A stretch of DNA of 64,000 nucleotides from Saccharothrix algeriensis (GTDB lineage: Bacteria; Actinomycetota; Actinomycetes; Mycobacteriales; Pseudonocardiaceae). Below are positions 32,166 through 41,337 of the stretch, piece after piece. The stretch spans positions 1,798,001-1,862,000 of the forward strand of contig NZ_JAFBCL010000001.1 in the NCBI RefSeq assembly GCF_016907655.1, given 5' to 3'. How positions within the stretch are numbered: the stretch's first letter is position 1; each line of letters begins with the position of its first letter. Below the pieces are notes generated by a model that ran no database searches, had not been told where the DNA came from, and saw only the letters and a list, made by a program, of their open reading frames with translations. Made by a program: the position numbers and the translations under genes.

Positions 32166-32789
32166 TCAGAACGGCGACACGAACCCCGAGACCTTCAGGC
32201 CCGTGCCCGCGTTCAGCTCCGACAGCTTGCGCCACTTCGTGTAGACGACGCGGTCGCCGACGTTGCCCTCCACGGTCCGCACGTGGGTCGCGTGGCGGCC
32301 GGTGCGGTCGTAGGCGACCTCCACCACGACGCCGACGTGCGCCATCATCGACGGGTAGTTGCCGTAGACGATGGCGTCGCCCGTCTCCACGTCCCGGTCC
32401 GCCAGCGGCTTCCAGCGACCGTTCTCCCGGCCCCACTTCTGCCAGTAGGTCGCCCAGTGCCCCTGGTCGACGGCGGGCGCGCCGGGCGCGGCCTGCATCG
32501 ACGGGCGCTGCGGCACGCCGGCCTTCGTCCACGCCCAGTTCACGAACACCCCGCACCACTCGACGGGCCGGCGCACCGCCGGGTCGACCGCCTGGTAGCG
32601 CTGCGGGTAGCCGTTGGGGCCGTTCTCCTTCGCCCCGACCTGGCTGAACGCGTGGTCCACGATCTCCTGCCGGACCCGCCACTCGGCCGGGTCGGCGACC
32701 TCCTCCTGCGCCTGCGCCGGAACCGCGCCGCACAGCAGCGCGCCGGCCGCGACGACCGCGGCCGCGGACCTCGCGAGACGTCTGGCCAT
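32166..32789 (-). CDS. Secreted CHAP-domain (amidase-like) protein
   Basis: 207 residues. Sec signal peptide 1-28 (MARRLARSAAAVVAAGALLC, cut after AQA). The mature part begins with a short helix and then a CHAP/NlpC-like fold: nucleophile Cys in VEWCGVFVNWAWTKAG, catalytic His in MMAHVGVVVEVAY, and TVEGNVGDRVVYTKWR near the end. CHAP enzymes cleave peptidoglycan amide bonds, so an exported cell-wall hydrolase is likely. ATG follows GGGGAGGGGG. Confidence 0.82.
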   Translation of the reverse strand: MARRLARSAAAVVAAGALLCGAVPAQAQEEVADPAEWRVRQEIVDHAFSQVGAKENGPNGYPQRYQAVDPAVRRPVEWCGVFVNWAWTKAGVPQRPSMQAAPGAPAVDQGHWATYWQKWGRENGRWKPLADRDVETGDAIVYGNYPSMMAHVGVVVEVAYDRTGRHATHVRTVEGNVGDRVVYTKWRKLSELNAGTGLKVSGFVSPF

Positions 32790-32890
32790 CCCGTCCCCCT
32801 CCCCTGAAGTGCCCGTGGCACAGACAACACGAACCCCGGTGACGACGCCGTGAAGGGCGGCCACCGGGGGGTTCGCGGGCAGTCCTCCCG

Positions 32891-34570
32891 TCACAGCCGC
32901 GCGAGGCGCTCCCGCAGCGTGTCCAGGCCCATCGCGCCCATCTCCAGCGCGTCCCGGTGGAAGGTCTTCAGGTCGAACGCCGACCCGTGCCGGGCCTTGG
33001 CCTCGTCCCGCGCCGCCAGCCACAGCCGCTCGCCGAGCTTGTACGACGGCGCCTGGCCGGGCCAGCCCAGGTAGCGGTCGATCTCGTCGCGCACGTGCGC
33101 CGGGTCGGTGATGGTGCGGGTCAGCATGAACTCCAGGCCCAGCTCCGGCGTCCAGCGCTCGCCCTCGTGGAAGCCGGTCCCCCGGGGGATCTCCAGCTCC
33201 AGGTGCATCCCGATGTCGATGATCACGCGGGCCGCGCGGAACAGGTGCGCGTCGAGCATCCCGAGCAGGTCGCCGTCGTCCTCCAGGTAGCCCAGCTCGC
33301 GCATCAGCCGCTCGGCGTACAGCGCCCAGCCCTCGCCGTGGCCGGAGACCCAGCACATCATGCGCTGGAAGTCGTTCAGCTTCTCCGCCTGGTAGACGGC
33401 GGTGGCGACCTGGAGGTGGTGGCCCGGCACGCCCTCGTGGTAGACGGTCGTGACCTCGCGCCAGGTGGAGAACTCGGTCTTGTCGGCGGGCACCGACCAC
33501 CACATGCGGCCGGGGCGGGAGAAGTCCGGGGTCGGGCCGGTGTAGTAGGCGCCGACGCCGCCGCCGGGCGGCGCGATGCGGCACTCCAGCCTCATCAGCT
33601 CGTCGGGCAACTCGAAGTGCACGCCGCGGACGTCCAGCAGGGCCTTGTCCGACAGCTGCTGCATCCACTCCCGCAGCCCGTCCTGGCCGTGGACCAGGTA
33701 GCGCGGGTCGGCGTCCAGCGCGGCGGCGGCCTCGGCCAGCGTCGCGCCCGGCTTGATCCGGTCGGCCACCCGCTTCATCTCGGCCTCGACGCGGGTGAAC
33801 TCGGCCCAGCCCCACTCGTAGGCTTCGGCCAGGTCCAGCCGCGCGCCGGTGAAGTACCGCGACCACAGCCGGTAGGCGTCCGCGCCGACCGCGTCCTCGC
33901 GCGGCGCCTTCGGCGCGAGGTCCGCGCGCAGGAACGCGGCCAGGTCGGCGTAGGCGCCGGCGGCGGCCCGCGCGCCCGCCTCCAGGTCGGCGCGCAGCGC
34001 GTCGCCCACCGGCGCGCCCTCGACCAGCGACGCGAAGTAGGACTTGCCACCGGACCGGCCCGACCAGGTGTCGCACTGCTCGGCGACCCGGCTGACCTGC
34101 CGCAGCGCGGCCACCCTGCCCCGGTCGGCGGAGTGGGCCAGGCCCGCGCGCAGGTTCGCCACCGCCTCCGGCATCGCCGCGAGCCGCTTGGCGATGGTCG
34201 CCCACTGCTCCGGGGTCTCGGTCGGCATCAGGTCGAACACCTCGCGCAGGTTCTGCACGGGGCCCGCGATGACGTTCAGCTCCCCCTCCCACAGGCCCGC
34301 CTCGTGGATCTCCACGTCGAGGCCGACGCGCTCCAGGAACACGGACCTGGCGGCGGCCTCGGCGGCGTCGGCGGGCTCCGCGGCGGCGACCTCGGCGAGG
34401 GCGCGCGCGGACAGCTCCCGGCGCGCCCGGTGGCCCTCGGGCGAGTAGTCGGTCAGCCGGTCGTCGTGGCCGGGGGTGCCGATGAAGGTGGCCGTCAGGG
34501 GGTCGGCGGCCGCGTAGTCGGCGACGAACTGGTTGCTGATGCCGTGCACGCCGGCCGGAGATGGTGACAT
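32891..34570 (-). CDS. DUF885 zinc-metallopeptidase-like protein
   Basis: 559 residues of the DUF885 family, helical gluzincin-like hydrolases related to thermolysin/M32-type carboxypeptidases. The metal motif is VYHEGVPGHHLQ (HExxxHH form) with the third ligand Glu in SGHGEGWALYAERL. No signal peptide. Start set at the ATG 34568-34570 because TAACGT lies 7 nt upstream without a ribosome site; an in-frame GTG three codons earlier overlaps that box. Peptidase activity is inferred. Confidence 0.85.
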   Translation of the reverse strand: MSPSPAGVHGISNQFVADYAAADPLTATFIGTPGHDDRLTDYSPEGHRARRELSARALAEVAAAEPADAAEAAARSVFLERVGLDVEIHEAGLWEGELNVIAGPVQNLREVFDLMPTETPEQWATIAKRLAAMPEAVANLRAGLAHSADRGRVAALRQVSRVAEQCDTWSGRSGGKSYFASLVEGAPVGDALRADLEAGARAAAGAYADLAAFLRADLAPKAPREDAVGADAYRLWSRYFTGARLDLAEAYEWGWAEFTRVEAEMKRVADRIKPGATLAEAAAALDADPRYLVHGQDGLREWMQQLSDKALLDVRGVHFELPDELMRLECRIAPPGGGVGAYYTGPTPDFSRPGRMWWSVPADKTEFSTWREVTTVYHEGVPGHHLQVATAVYQAEKLNDFQRMMCWVSGHGEGWALYAERLMRELGYLEDDGDLLGMLDAHLFRAARVIIDIGMHLELEIPRGTGFHEGERWTPELGLEFMLTRTITDPAHVRDEIDRYLGWPGQAPSYKLGERLWLAARDEAKARHGSAFDLKTFHRDALEMGAMGLDTLRERLARL

Positions 34571-34640
34571 GAGCCGCACGTTACCGCCGGGTCAGGTCCC
34601 TCCAACAGGTATTTAGCCAAGCTCACGACCCCGCTCGGCC

Positions 34641-34655
34641 GGTCAACTTTTGACC
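34641..34655. promoter_or_regulatory. GGTCAA-CTT-TTGACC palindrome upstream of lppM
   Basis: Perfect 6-bp arms with a 3-nt centre, 20 bp before the lppM GTG. The right arm also reads as a -35 hexamer (TTGACC). Candidate operator only. Confidence 0.35.
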
Positions 34656-34674
34656 CGGCCGGCAGGATGACCTG

Positions 34675-35325
34675 GTGCCCAGGACCTCCGCGCTCCTCCT
34701 GCCGGTGTTCCTCCTCGCGGCGTTCTCGCTGACGGGGTGCGTCAGAGTGCACGCCGCCATGGCGGTGTCGCAGGACGACCGGGTCTCCGGCGAGATAGTC
34801 GCCGCCACGCCGTCGGTCGAGGAGAGCGACCCCGGCCCGCAGCTGAGCGTGCCCAAGGAGCTGACGGACCGGGTCAGCACCAAGCCGTACCGGGCCGACG
34901 CCTACAACGGCACGCAGCTGACGTTCAGCAACCTGACCTTCGACGAGGTCCGCGCGCTGTCGACGGCGACCAGCGCCTCGCACAGCCGCTACCAGCTCGG
35001 CTTCCGGCGCTCCGGCGAGCTGGTGACGCTGTCCGGCTCGGTGGACCTCACCCAGGTGCCGATCGACCGGGCGGACATCCAGGTCAAGATCAGCTTCCCG
35101 GGCGAGGTCGTCGACACCAACGGCCGGGAGGAGGACCGCTCCACCATCTCGTGGTCGCCCCAGCCCGGCCAGGCGTCGATGCTCACCGCCACGATCCGGT
35201 ACTCCGGCGAGAACTCGCCGTCGTACTTCGGGTGGACCATGCTGGTGGCCGGCCTGACCGGCGGCGCGGCGCTGGTCGTGCTGGTGCTGGCGATCGTCGC
35301 GCACCGCCGCGGCCAGGTCGCCTGA
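34675..35325 (+). CDS. lppM: LppM-like lipoprotein (DUF3153)
   Basis: 216-residue lipoprotein. Signal peptide with lipobox SLTGC (Cys about 22), extracytoplasmic beta-rich domain (VRVHAAMAVSQDDRVSGEIV, FDEVRALS) and a C-terminal membrane helix (about 185-207) with a basic tail. This layout and the adjacent metF-like, idsA2 and mptA genes match M. tuberculosis LppM (Rv2171). In mycobacteria LppM has been linked to phagosome maturation; here only envelope location is safe to infer. Confidence 0.85.
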   Translation: MPRTSALLLPVFLLAAFSLTGCVRVHAAMAVSQDDRVSGEIVAATPSVEESDPGPQLSVPKELTDRVSTKPYRADAYNGTQLTFSNLTFDEVRALSTATSASHSRYQLGFRRSGELVTLSGSVDLTQVPIDRADIQVKISFPGEVVDTNGREEDRSTISWSPQPGQASMLTATIRYSGENSPSYFGWTMLVAGLTGGAALVVLVLAIVAHRRGQVA

Positions 35326-35337
35326 CGCGGGCGCGCC

Positions 35338-36231
35338 TCAGCCGGGGCCGGTCCTGGCCGGGACCAGGCCGAGCCGGTTGACCACCTCGCGGGTCGCCTT
35401 GGAGCGGTTGAACGTGTAGAAGTGCAGGCCCGGCACGCCCTCCGCGAGCAGCCGCTCCCCCGTCTCGGTCACCAGGTCGATCCCGGCCCGCCGGAACGCC
35501 GCCGGGTCGTCCAGGTGCGGCTCCAGCCGGCGCGCCACCTCCGGCGGCACGGGCGCGCCGGACAGCTCCACGGTCTTGGCCAGGGTGCGCGGCGTGGTCA
35601 GCGGCATCAGGCCGGGCAGCAGCGCGGTGTCGCAGCCGGCCGCCGCCACCCGGTCGCGCAGCCGCAGGAAGTCGTCCGGCCGGAAGAACAGCTGGGCGAT
35701 CGCGAAGTCCGCGCCGGCCCGCAGCTTCGCCACCAGGTGCCGGGTGTCGGCGTCGAGGTCGGCCGAGCGCGGGTGCCCGTAGGGGAACGCCGCCACGCCC
35801 ACGCAGAAGTCGCCCAGCTCGCGGCACAGCCGCACCAGCTCCTCGGCGTAGGTCAGGCCGGCGGGGTGGGGCACCCACTCGCCGTTGGGGTCGCCGGAGG
35901 GGTCGCCGCGCACCGCCAGGATGTTGCGCACGCCGACCGCCGCGTACCAGCCGATCACGTTGCGCAGCTCCGCCACCGAGTGCTCCACGGCGGTCAGGTG
36001 CGCCATCGGCACCAGGGTCGTCTCCTGGACCACCCGGGCGGTGGTGCGGATGGTGCGGTCCCGCGACGAGCCGCCCGCGCCGTAGGTGATCGACACGAAC
36101 GCCGGGTCCAGCGCCTCCAGCTCGCGGATCGCGCGCCACAGGACCAACTCGTCGGCCGCGTCCCGCGGCGGGAAGAACTCCACGGAGAACACGGGACGGC
36201 TCCCGCTGAGGCGTTCGACGACCGAAGTCAT
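35338..36231 (-). CDS. metF: Methylenetetrahydrofolate reductase
   Basis: 297-residue TIM-barrel flavoprotein reducing 5,10-methylene-THF to 5-methyl-THF for methionine synthesis. Motifs SVEFFPPRD (catalytic Glu), SITYGAGGSSRDRT, AHLT, NILAVRGDP, FPYGHP, QLFF and LPGLMPL. Normal length. Leaderless start: TACGCT is 6 nt before the ATG. Its position opposite lppM and idsA2 matches Rv2172c, which is annotated as a divergent member of the family. Confidence 0.93.
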   Translation of the reverse strand: MTSVVERLSGSRPVFSVEFFPPRDAADELVLWRAIRELEALDPAFVSITYGAGGSSRDRTIRTTARVVQETTLVPMAHLTAVEHSVAELRNVIGWYAAVGVRNILAVRGDPSGDPNGEWVPHPAGLTYAEELVRLCRELGDFCVGVAAFPYGHPRSADLDADTRHLVAKLRAGADFAIAQLFFRPDDFLRLRDRVAAAGCDTALLPGLMPLTTPRTLAKTVELSGAPVPPEVARRLEPHLDDPAAFRRAGIDLVTETGERLLAEGVPGLHFYTFNRSKATREVVNRLGLVPARTGPG

Positions 36232-36335
36232 GCCACCAGCGTAGTGCCCGTGCCGGCAGGTGGGAGAACCCGTTCACTGGATGGGACCAGCCCCCCGGTT
36301 GGGCGGACTCGCGGCGCAGAGGTGACCATAGACGG

Positions 36336-37406
36336 GTGCCGCCCCACCCCTTGGACCTGGAACTGCCCAAGCACGTCGACGCAGCGCTCGCAGGCTACCT
36401 GGCCGATCGCAGGTCACTGGGCGCGCGGATGGAGGAGAACTTCGGCGGCGCCGTCGACGCCCTGGCCGACTTCGTCCTCGGCGGCGGCAAGCGGGTGCGC
36501 CCGACGTTCGCCTGGTGGGGGTGGCGCGCGGCGGGCGGCGACCCGGACGGCCCGCTCGCCGACGCCGTCCTCACCGCGGTCAGCTCGCTGGAGCTGATCC
36601 AGGCGTGCGCGCTGATCCACGACGACCTGATGGACGCCTCGGAGACCCGGCGCGGGATGCCGACCGTGCACGTCCGGTTCGCCCGGCGGCACCGGGAGCA
36701 GGGCTGGCTCGGCGAGCCCGAGCGCTTCGGCCTGGCCGCCTCGGTGCTGATCGGGGACGTGGCGCTGGCCTGGGCGGACGACATGCTGTTCGCCGCCGGC
36801 CTGCCGAACGACGCGCTGCGCCGGCTGAGCCTGCCGTGGCGCGACATGCGCACCGAGATGCTCGCGGGCCAGTACCTGGACGTGCTCACCCAGGCGCGCG
36901 GCGACTCCTCGGCGGACGCCGCGCTGCGCATCGACCGGCTCAAGACCGCCGCCTACACCGTCGAGCGACCGCTGCACATGGGCGCGGCGATCGGCGACGC
37001 GCCGCCGGGGCTGGTCGACGGGCTGCGGACCTTCGGCGCCGACATCGGGGTGGCGTTCCAGCTCCGGGACGACCTGCTCGGCGTGTTCGGCGACCCGGCG
37101 GTCACCGGCAAGCCCGCGGGCGACGACCTGCGCGAGGGCAAGCGGACCCTGCTGGTGGCGCTCGGCATGCGGTACGGCGCGGACCTGCTGCACGACGCGC
37201 TGGGCCGCCCCGACCTGGACGCGGCCACCGTCGACGCGGTGCGGGCCGGGCTGGTGGAGGTCGGCGCGGTGGCGGCGGTGGAGGAGCGCATCGCCGCGCT
37301 CACCGCGTCGGCGCTGGCCGCGCTGGACCGGGCGCCGGTCGTCGAGCCCGTCGCCGCCGAACGCCTCGCCGAACTCGCCGTCAGCGCGACGAAACGGACT
37401 CACTGA
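36336..37406 (+). CDS. idsA2: Polyprenyl (geranylgeranyl-type) diphosphate synthase
   Basis: 356-residue trans-isoprenyl diphosphate synthase. First Asp-rich motif IHDDLMD, second FQLRDDLLGVFGD, and the GGGKRVRPTF substrate site. Residues just before the first motif (LIQACALIHDD) lack bulky blockers, compatible with C20 or longer products; chain length is not settled. It heads idsA2-crtI and matches Rv2173. Likely supplies GGPP to the adjacent phytoene desaturase-like enzyme or polyprenyl carriers for mannosyl transfer. GTG start at 36336; no strong ribosome site. Confidence 0.92.
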   Translation: MPPHPLDLELPKHVDAALAGYLADRRSLGARMEENFGGAVDALADFVLGGGKRVRPTFAWWGWRAAGGDPDGPLADAVLTAVSSLELIQACALIHDDLMDASETRRGMPTVHVRFARRHREQGWLGEPERFGLAASVLIGDVALAWADDMLFAAGLPNDALRRLSLPWRDMRTEMLAGQYLDVLTQARGDSSADAALRIDRLKTAAYTVERPLHMGAAIGDAPPGLVDGLRTFGADIGVAFQLRDDLLGVFGDPAVTGKPAGDDLREGKRTLLVALGMRYGADLLHDALGRPDLDAATVDAVRAGLVEVGAVAAVEERIAALTASALAALDRAPVVEPVAAERLAELAVSATKRTH

Positions 37407-37407
37407 C

Positions 37408-38901
37408 ATGCGCATGGTGACCGGCCGCACGGACCACGTCGTCGTGGTGGGAGCGGGACTGGCAGGGCTGTCCACCGCGCTGCACCTGCTCGGCGCGGGG
37501 CGGCGCGTGACGGTGGTGGAGCGCGACGACGTGCCCGGCGGGCGGGCCGGCCGGCTGGACCTGGGCGGCTACCGGTTCGACACCGGGCCGACCGTGCTGA
37601 CCATGCCGGACCTGGTCGACGAGGCTTTCGCCGCGGTCGGCGAGAGCCTGCGGGACCGGCTGGACCTGATGCCGCTGGAACCCGCCTACCGGGCGCGCTT
37701 CGCCGACGGCGAGGTGCTCGACGTGCACGCCGACGCCGACGCGATGGAGGCCGAGGTGCGGCGGTTCGCGGGCCCGGCCGAGGCCGCCGGGTACCGGGCG
37801 CTGCGGGCGTGGCTGACCGACCTGTACCGGACCGAGAAGGACACCTTCATCGGCGCGAACTTCGACTCGCCGCTGAACCTGCTCACCCCGCACCTGGCGC
37901 GGCTGGCGGCGCTGGGCGGCTTCGCGCGGCTGGGCCCGTCGGTGGCCCGGTTCCTCAAGGACGAGCGGTTGCAGCGGGTGTTCTCGTTCCAGTCGCTCTA
38001 CGCGGGCCTGCCGCCGCGCAAGGCGCTCGCCGCGTACGCCGTGATCGCGTACATGGACACCATCGCGGGCGTCTACTACCCGCGCGGCGGGATGCGCGCC
38101 CTGCCCGACGCCCTGGCCGCGGCGGCCCGGGACGCGGGCGCGGACCTGCGCTACCGCACCAAGGTCGCGTGGCTGGAGCGGATCGGCGGCCGGGTCACCG
38201 CCGTGCGGACGGCGCAGGGCGAGCGCATCCCGTGCGACGCCGTGGTGCTCACGCCGGACCTGCCGGTGGCCTACCGGCTGCTGGGCCACCGCCCGCGCCG
38301 CCCGGTGCCGATGACGTGGTCGCCCTCGGCGGTGGTGCTGCACGCCGGCGTCGACCGGACGTGGCCGGAGCTGGCCCACCACACGCTGCTGTTCGGCCGC
38401 GCGTGGGACCGGACGTTCGACGAGCTGACCCGCTTGGGCACGCTGATGAGCGACCCGTCGCTGCTGGTCACCAGCCCGCCGGGGCGCGGGATGTTCGTGC
38501 TGGCGCCGGCGCCGAACCTGAGCGTGGGCCCGATCGACTGGCCGCGCGTCGGGCCCGCCTACCGCGACGAGCTGGTGCGGGTGCTGGAGGACCGCGGCCT
38601 GACCGGCTTCGGCGACTCCGTCGAGGTGGAGTCACTGGTCACACCGCGGGACTGGGCGGGCATGGGCCTGGCGGCCGGCACGCCGTTCTCCGCCGCGCAC
38701 ACCTTCGCCCAGACCGGGCCGTTCCGGCCGCGCAACCTGGTGCTGGACAACGTGGTGCTGGCCGGCTGCGGCACGACGCCGGGCGTGGGCGTGCCACCGG
38801 TGCTGATCTCCGGGAAGCTCGCGGCGCAGCGGATCACGGGGGGCGTCGGGGCGCGGTGGCGGCGGCCGGCGGCGGTGTCGCGGGCGCAGCACCCCGGCTG
38901 A
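37408..38901 (+). CDS. crtI: Phytoene desaturase-like FAD oxidoreductase
   Basis: 497 residues. N-terminal FAD fold VVVVGAGLAGLSTALHLLGAG, GGRAGRLDLGGYRFDTGPTVL, and the C-terminal CrtI signature ending NLVLDNVVLAGCGTTPGVGVPPVLISGKLAAQRI. These are standard for bacterial carotenoid desaturases. Starts 1 nt after idsA2, so coupled to a prenyl synthase. No phytoene synthase (crtB) or cyclase lies nearby and mycobacteria lack this gene at the same spot, so it is an insertion into the conserved idsA2-mptA order; a non-carotenoid role is possible. Confidence 0.88.
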   Translation: MRMVTGRTDHVVVVGAGLAGLSTALHLLGAGRRVTVVERDDVPGGRAGRLDLGGYRFDTGPTVLTMPDLVDEAFAAVGESLRDRLDLMPLEPAYRARFADGEVLDVHADADAMEAEVRRFAGPAEAAGYRALRAWLTDLYRTEKDTFIGANFDSPLNLLTPHLARLAALGGFARLGPSVARFLKDERLQRVFSFQSLYAGLPPRKALAAYAVIAYMDTIAGVYYPRGGMRALPDALAAAARDAGADLRYRTKVAWLERIGGRVTAVRTAQGERIPCDAVVLTPDLPVAYRLLGHRPRRPVPMTWSPSAVVLHAGVDRTWPELAHHTLLFGRAWDRTFDELTRLGTLMSDPSLLVTSPPGRGMFVLAPAPNLSVGPIDWPRVGPAYRDELVRVLEDRGLTGFGDSVEVESLVTPRDWAGMGLAAGTPFSAAHTFAQTGPFRPRNLVLDNVVLAGCGTTPGVGVPPVLISGKLAAQRITGGVGARWRRPAAVSRAQHPG

Positions 38902-39046
38902 TCGGGCGCCGGGCGGCCCGCCCCGAGCGGCGCTCCCGGCGATCACTCGACCGGGTGATCTGCGCCCGCGGGGATCACCCGAGGCGGCACAAGCGCGCTC
39001 CCGGGCCGGCCACAGCGGGCCCGCGCTGTGCGACGATGTTGCCGCG

Positions 39047-40561
39047 ATGGCCGCGACACCGTCCCTCCCCAGACCGAGCGCCGCACCAGTCGAACCGGTG
39101 CGGTCCGGTGCTACCCGGGTCCCGGAGCCCGGCGGCATCCCCCTCCGCACGATCCTGCTGGGCGTGGCGGGCGTCATGCTCGTCGCGCTCGGCGGCACGG
39201 GCGCGGGCGCGACCCTCAAGCGCGACCCGCTGCTGGCCGACTCGTCGCTGAGCTGGATCCGCTACGGCCACGGCCAGGACCTGGCCGCCGCCGTGCTCTA
39301 CCTCGGCCTGGGCATGGTGATCTGGGCGTGGGTCCGGCTCGGGCGCATGGTCCTCGACGGGCACGTGGGCAGCAGGGCCGTGCGCACCGCCATCGCGGCG
39401 TGGACGCTGCCGCTGCTGTTCGCGCCGCCGCTGTTCAGCAAGGACATCTACAGCTACCTCGCCCAGGGCCAGCTGGCGCTGGTCGGGCTGGACCCGTACC
39501 GGGTCGGGCCGGCGGCGCTGCAGAGCCCGCTGTCGGAGAACGTCAGCTGGGTGTGGCAGAACACGCCCGCGCCGTACGGGCCGTTCTTCATGCTGCTCGC
39601 GATGGGCGTCGTGCAGGCGACCGGCGCGGGCGTGATCGGCGGCGTCGTGCTGATGCGGCTGGTGCTCGCCGCCGGGCTCGCGCTGCTGTGCTGGGCGCTG
39701 CCCGGCCTGGCGCGGCACCTGGGCGGGCGGCCCGCGGTCGCGCTGTGGCTGGCCGCGGCGAGCCCCCTGATGCTGGTGCACCTCATCGGCGGCGCGCACA
39801 ACGACATGCTGATGGTCGGCCTGCTCGCGGCGGGCTGCCTGTTCGTGCTGGAGCGCAGGCACGTCCTGGGCATCGCGGTGGTGACGCTGGCGTTCGCCGT
39901 GAAGGCCACGGCCGTCGTCGCCCTGCCGTTCCTGGTGCTGGTGTGGGCGCGGCGGCTGCCCGGCTCGCGCGCCGCGCAGCTGGGCAAGGCGATCGCGGGC
40001 GGGGTGGCGGTGTTCGCCGCCGTGTTCGCCGGGACGACCCTGGTGTCCGGGCTGGACCTGGGGTGGATACCGGCGCTGAGCTCGTCGTCGGCCATCGTCA
40101 ACTGGCTGTCGCTGCCCAGCGCGGTCGGCGACTTCGCGCACACCGCGGTCAGCGCGTTCGCGCACGTCGACTCCGCCCCGTTCATGGCGGTCGCGCGCGG
40201 CCTCGGCTCGCTGCTGCTGGTCTTCATCGCGTGGCGGCAGTGGCGGGCGGCCGAGGGCGGCGGGCCGGACGCCGTGCGGCGGGCCGCGATCACCATGCTG
40301 GCCGTGGCGCTGCTGTCCCCCGCGACGCTGCCCTGGTACTTCAGCTGGGCGCTGGTGCTCGGCGCGGGGCTGGCGTGGACGGCGGACGGGCTCCGGGCCG
40401 CGGCGTTCTTCTCCACGTGGCTGCTGCTGGTGACCTTCCCCGACGGCGACACGGCGCTGTACTCGTGGGGTTACCTGGTGCTGACCGTGGCGGTCTCGGC
40501 GCTGGCCTGCGCGTCGCTGACCAGGCCCGACCCGCTGAAGCTGTCGAGCAGGTACGGGTGA
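39047..40561 (+). CDS. mptA: Alpha-(1->6)-mannosyltransferase MptA-like (GT87/GT-C)
   Basis: 504-residue multi-span GT-C glycosyltransferase with 11-13 hydrophobic segments. Near the first large extracytoplasmic loop it has PLFSKDIYSYLAQG with the acidic residue needed for the polyprenyl-phosphate donor, then DPYRVGP and NTPAPYGPFF; both are diagnostic for the MptA/MptB group that extends lipomannan cores. Position next to idsA2 and Rv2175c/pknL homologues matches Rv2174. ATG at 39047; a GATGTT hexamer lies 6 nt upstream and there is no ribosome site. Confidence 0.88.
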   Translation: MAATPSLPRPSAAPVEPVRSGATRVPEPGGIPLRTILLGVAGVMLVALGGTGAGATLKRDPLLADSSLSWIRYGHGQDLAAAVLYLGLGMVIWAWVRLGRMVLDGHVGSRAVRTAIAAWTLPLLFAPPLFSKDIYSYLAQGQLALVGLDPYRVGPAALQSPLSENVSWVWQNTPAPYGPFFMLLAMGVVQATGAGVIGGVVLMRLVLAAGLALLCWALPGLARHLGGRPAVALWLAAASPLMLVHLIGGAHNDMLMVGLLAAGCLFVLERRHVLGIAVVTLAFAVKATAVVALPFLVLVWARRLPGSRAAQLGKAIAGGVAVFAAVFAGTTLVSGLDLGWIPALSSSSAIVNWLSLPSAVGDFAHTAVSAFAHVDSAPFMAVARGLGSLLLVFIAWRQWRAAEGGGPDAVRRAAITMLAVALLSPATLPWYFSWALVLGAGLAWTADGLRAAAFFSTWLLLVTFPDGDTALYSWGYLVLTVAVSALACASLTRPDPLKLSSRYG

Positions 40562-40608
40562 CCGGGCCGGCCCCGGAGCGGCGGGCGCGCTGACGGCCCC
40601 ACCGCGAC

Positions 40609-40653
40609 GGCCCCTGTCACGGCGGCCCCTGTCACGGCGGCCCCTGTCACGGC
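40609..40653. repeat. Three perfect 15-bp tandem repeats
   Basis: GGCCCCTGTCACGGC repeated exactly at 40609-40623, 40624-40638 and 40639-40653, with a decayed fourth unit. The remainder of the 225-bp gap contains GGTCCGGACGGCGTCGGTC twice. Nothing coding is recognised. Confidence 0.8.
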
Positions 40654-40786
40654 GGCCTCCGGCGCGACGGTCCGCGCCACGGCGGTCCGGACGGCGTCGG
40701 TCCGCACTGCTGCGGTCCGGACGGCGTCGGTCGGGACCGCGTCCGGGCGGCTCGTCGGGAACCACCCGGACGGGGTCCGGTCGGGA

Positions 40787-41152
40787 CTAGAAGCCCATCG
40801 CCTGCGCGCGCCGCTTCACCTCGCGCCCGCGGTCGCCCCGCAGCGCCTCGATGGGCGTGCCGGGCAGCGTGTCGTCCTCGGTGAACAGCCAGCGAAGGAT
40901 CTCATCGGTCGAGTAGCCGGAATCGCGCAGCACCGTGATGGTGCCGGGCAGCCCCTTCACCACGCCTCCGGCGGCGAGGAACTGGGCGGGGACGACGAGG
41001 GCGCCGTTCCGGCGCTCCGCGAGCAGTTGACCGTCGCGCAGCAACTGGTGGACACGGTTGACCGGCAAGCCAAGACGCTCGCCGACCTCGGGCAGGTCCA
41101 GGACCTCCAGGTCGGGAGCCAGCACATCCGCAGCGGCAGGAATCGCACTCAC
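40787..41152 (-). CDS. Rv2175c-like DNA-binding protein (PknL partner)
   Basis: 121-residue winged-helix protein: VLDLPEVGERLGLPVNRVHQLLRDGQLLAERR is a MerR-like helix-turn-helix, followed by VVKGLPGTITVLRDSGYSTDEILRWLFTEDD and the C-terminal REVKRRAQAMGF. In M. tuberculosis Rv2175c is a DNA-binding substrate of the neighbouring kinase PknL, and the same divergent pair is found here. GTG at 41150-41152 is preferred; another GTG three codons earlier is equally open. No clear ribosome site. Confidence 0.88.
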   Translation of the reverse strand: MSAIPAAADVLAPDLEVLDLPEVGERLGLPVNRVHQLLRDGQLLAERRNGALVVPAQFLAAGGVVKGLPGTITVLRDSGYSTDEILRWLFTEDDTLPGTPIEALRGDRGREVKRRAQAMGF

Positions 41153-41337
41153 GTGCGCCACGATGCCACAACGCCGGGAGCAACGCCCTGCGCCAACCGG
41201 GTGGTGGCGGTACACCCACGGGTCGACTGCCGTACACCCCCGGTTTCATGGGACTTTGACGCGGATCCCACGCGCGGGCCGGGATGCTCCCGGCGCGCGG
41301 GACCGGTCGGCACCGCCCCACCGTACGATCCACGGCT

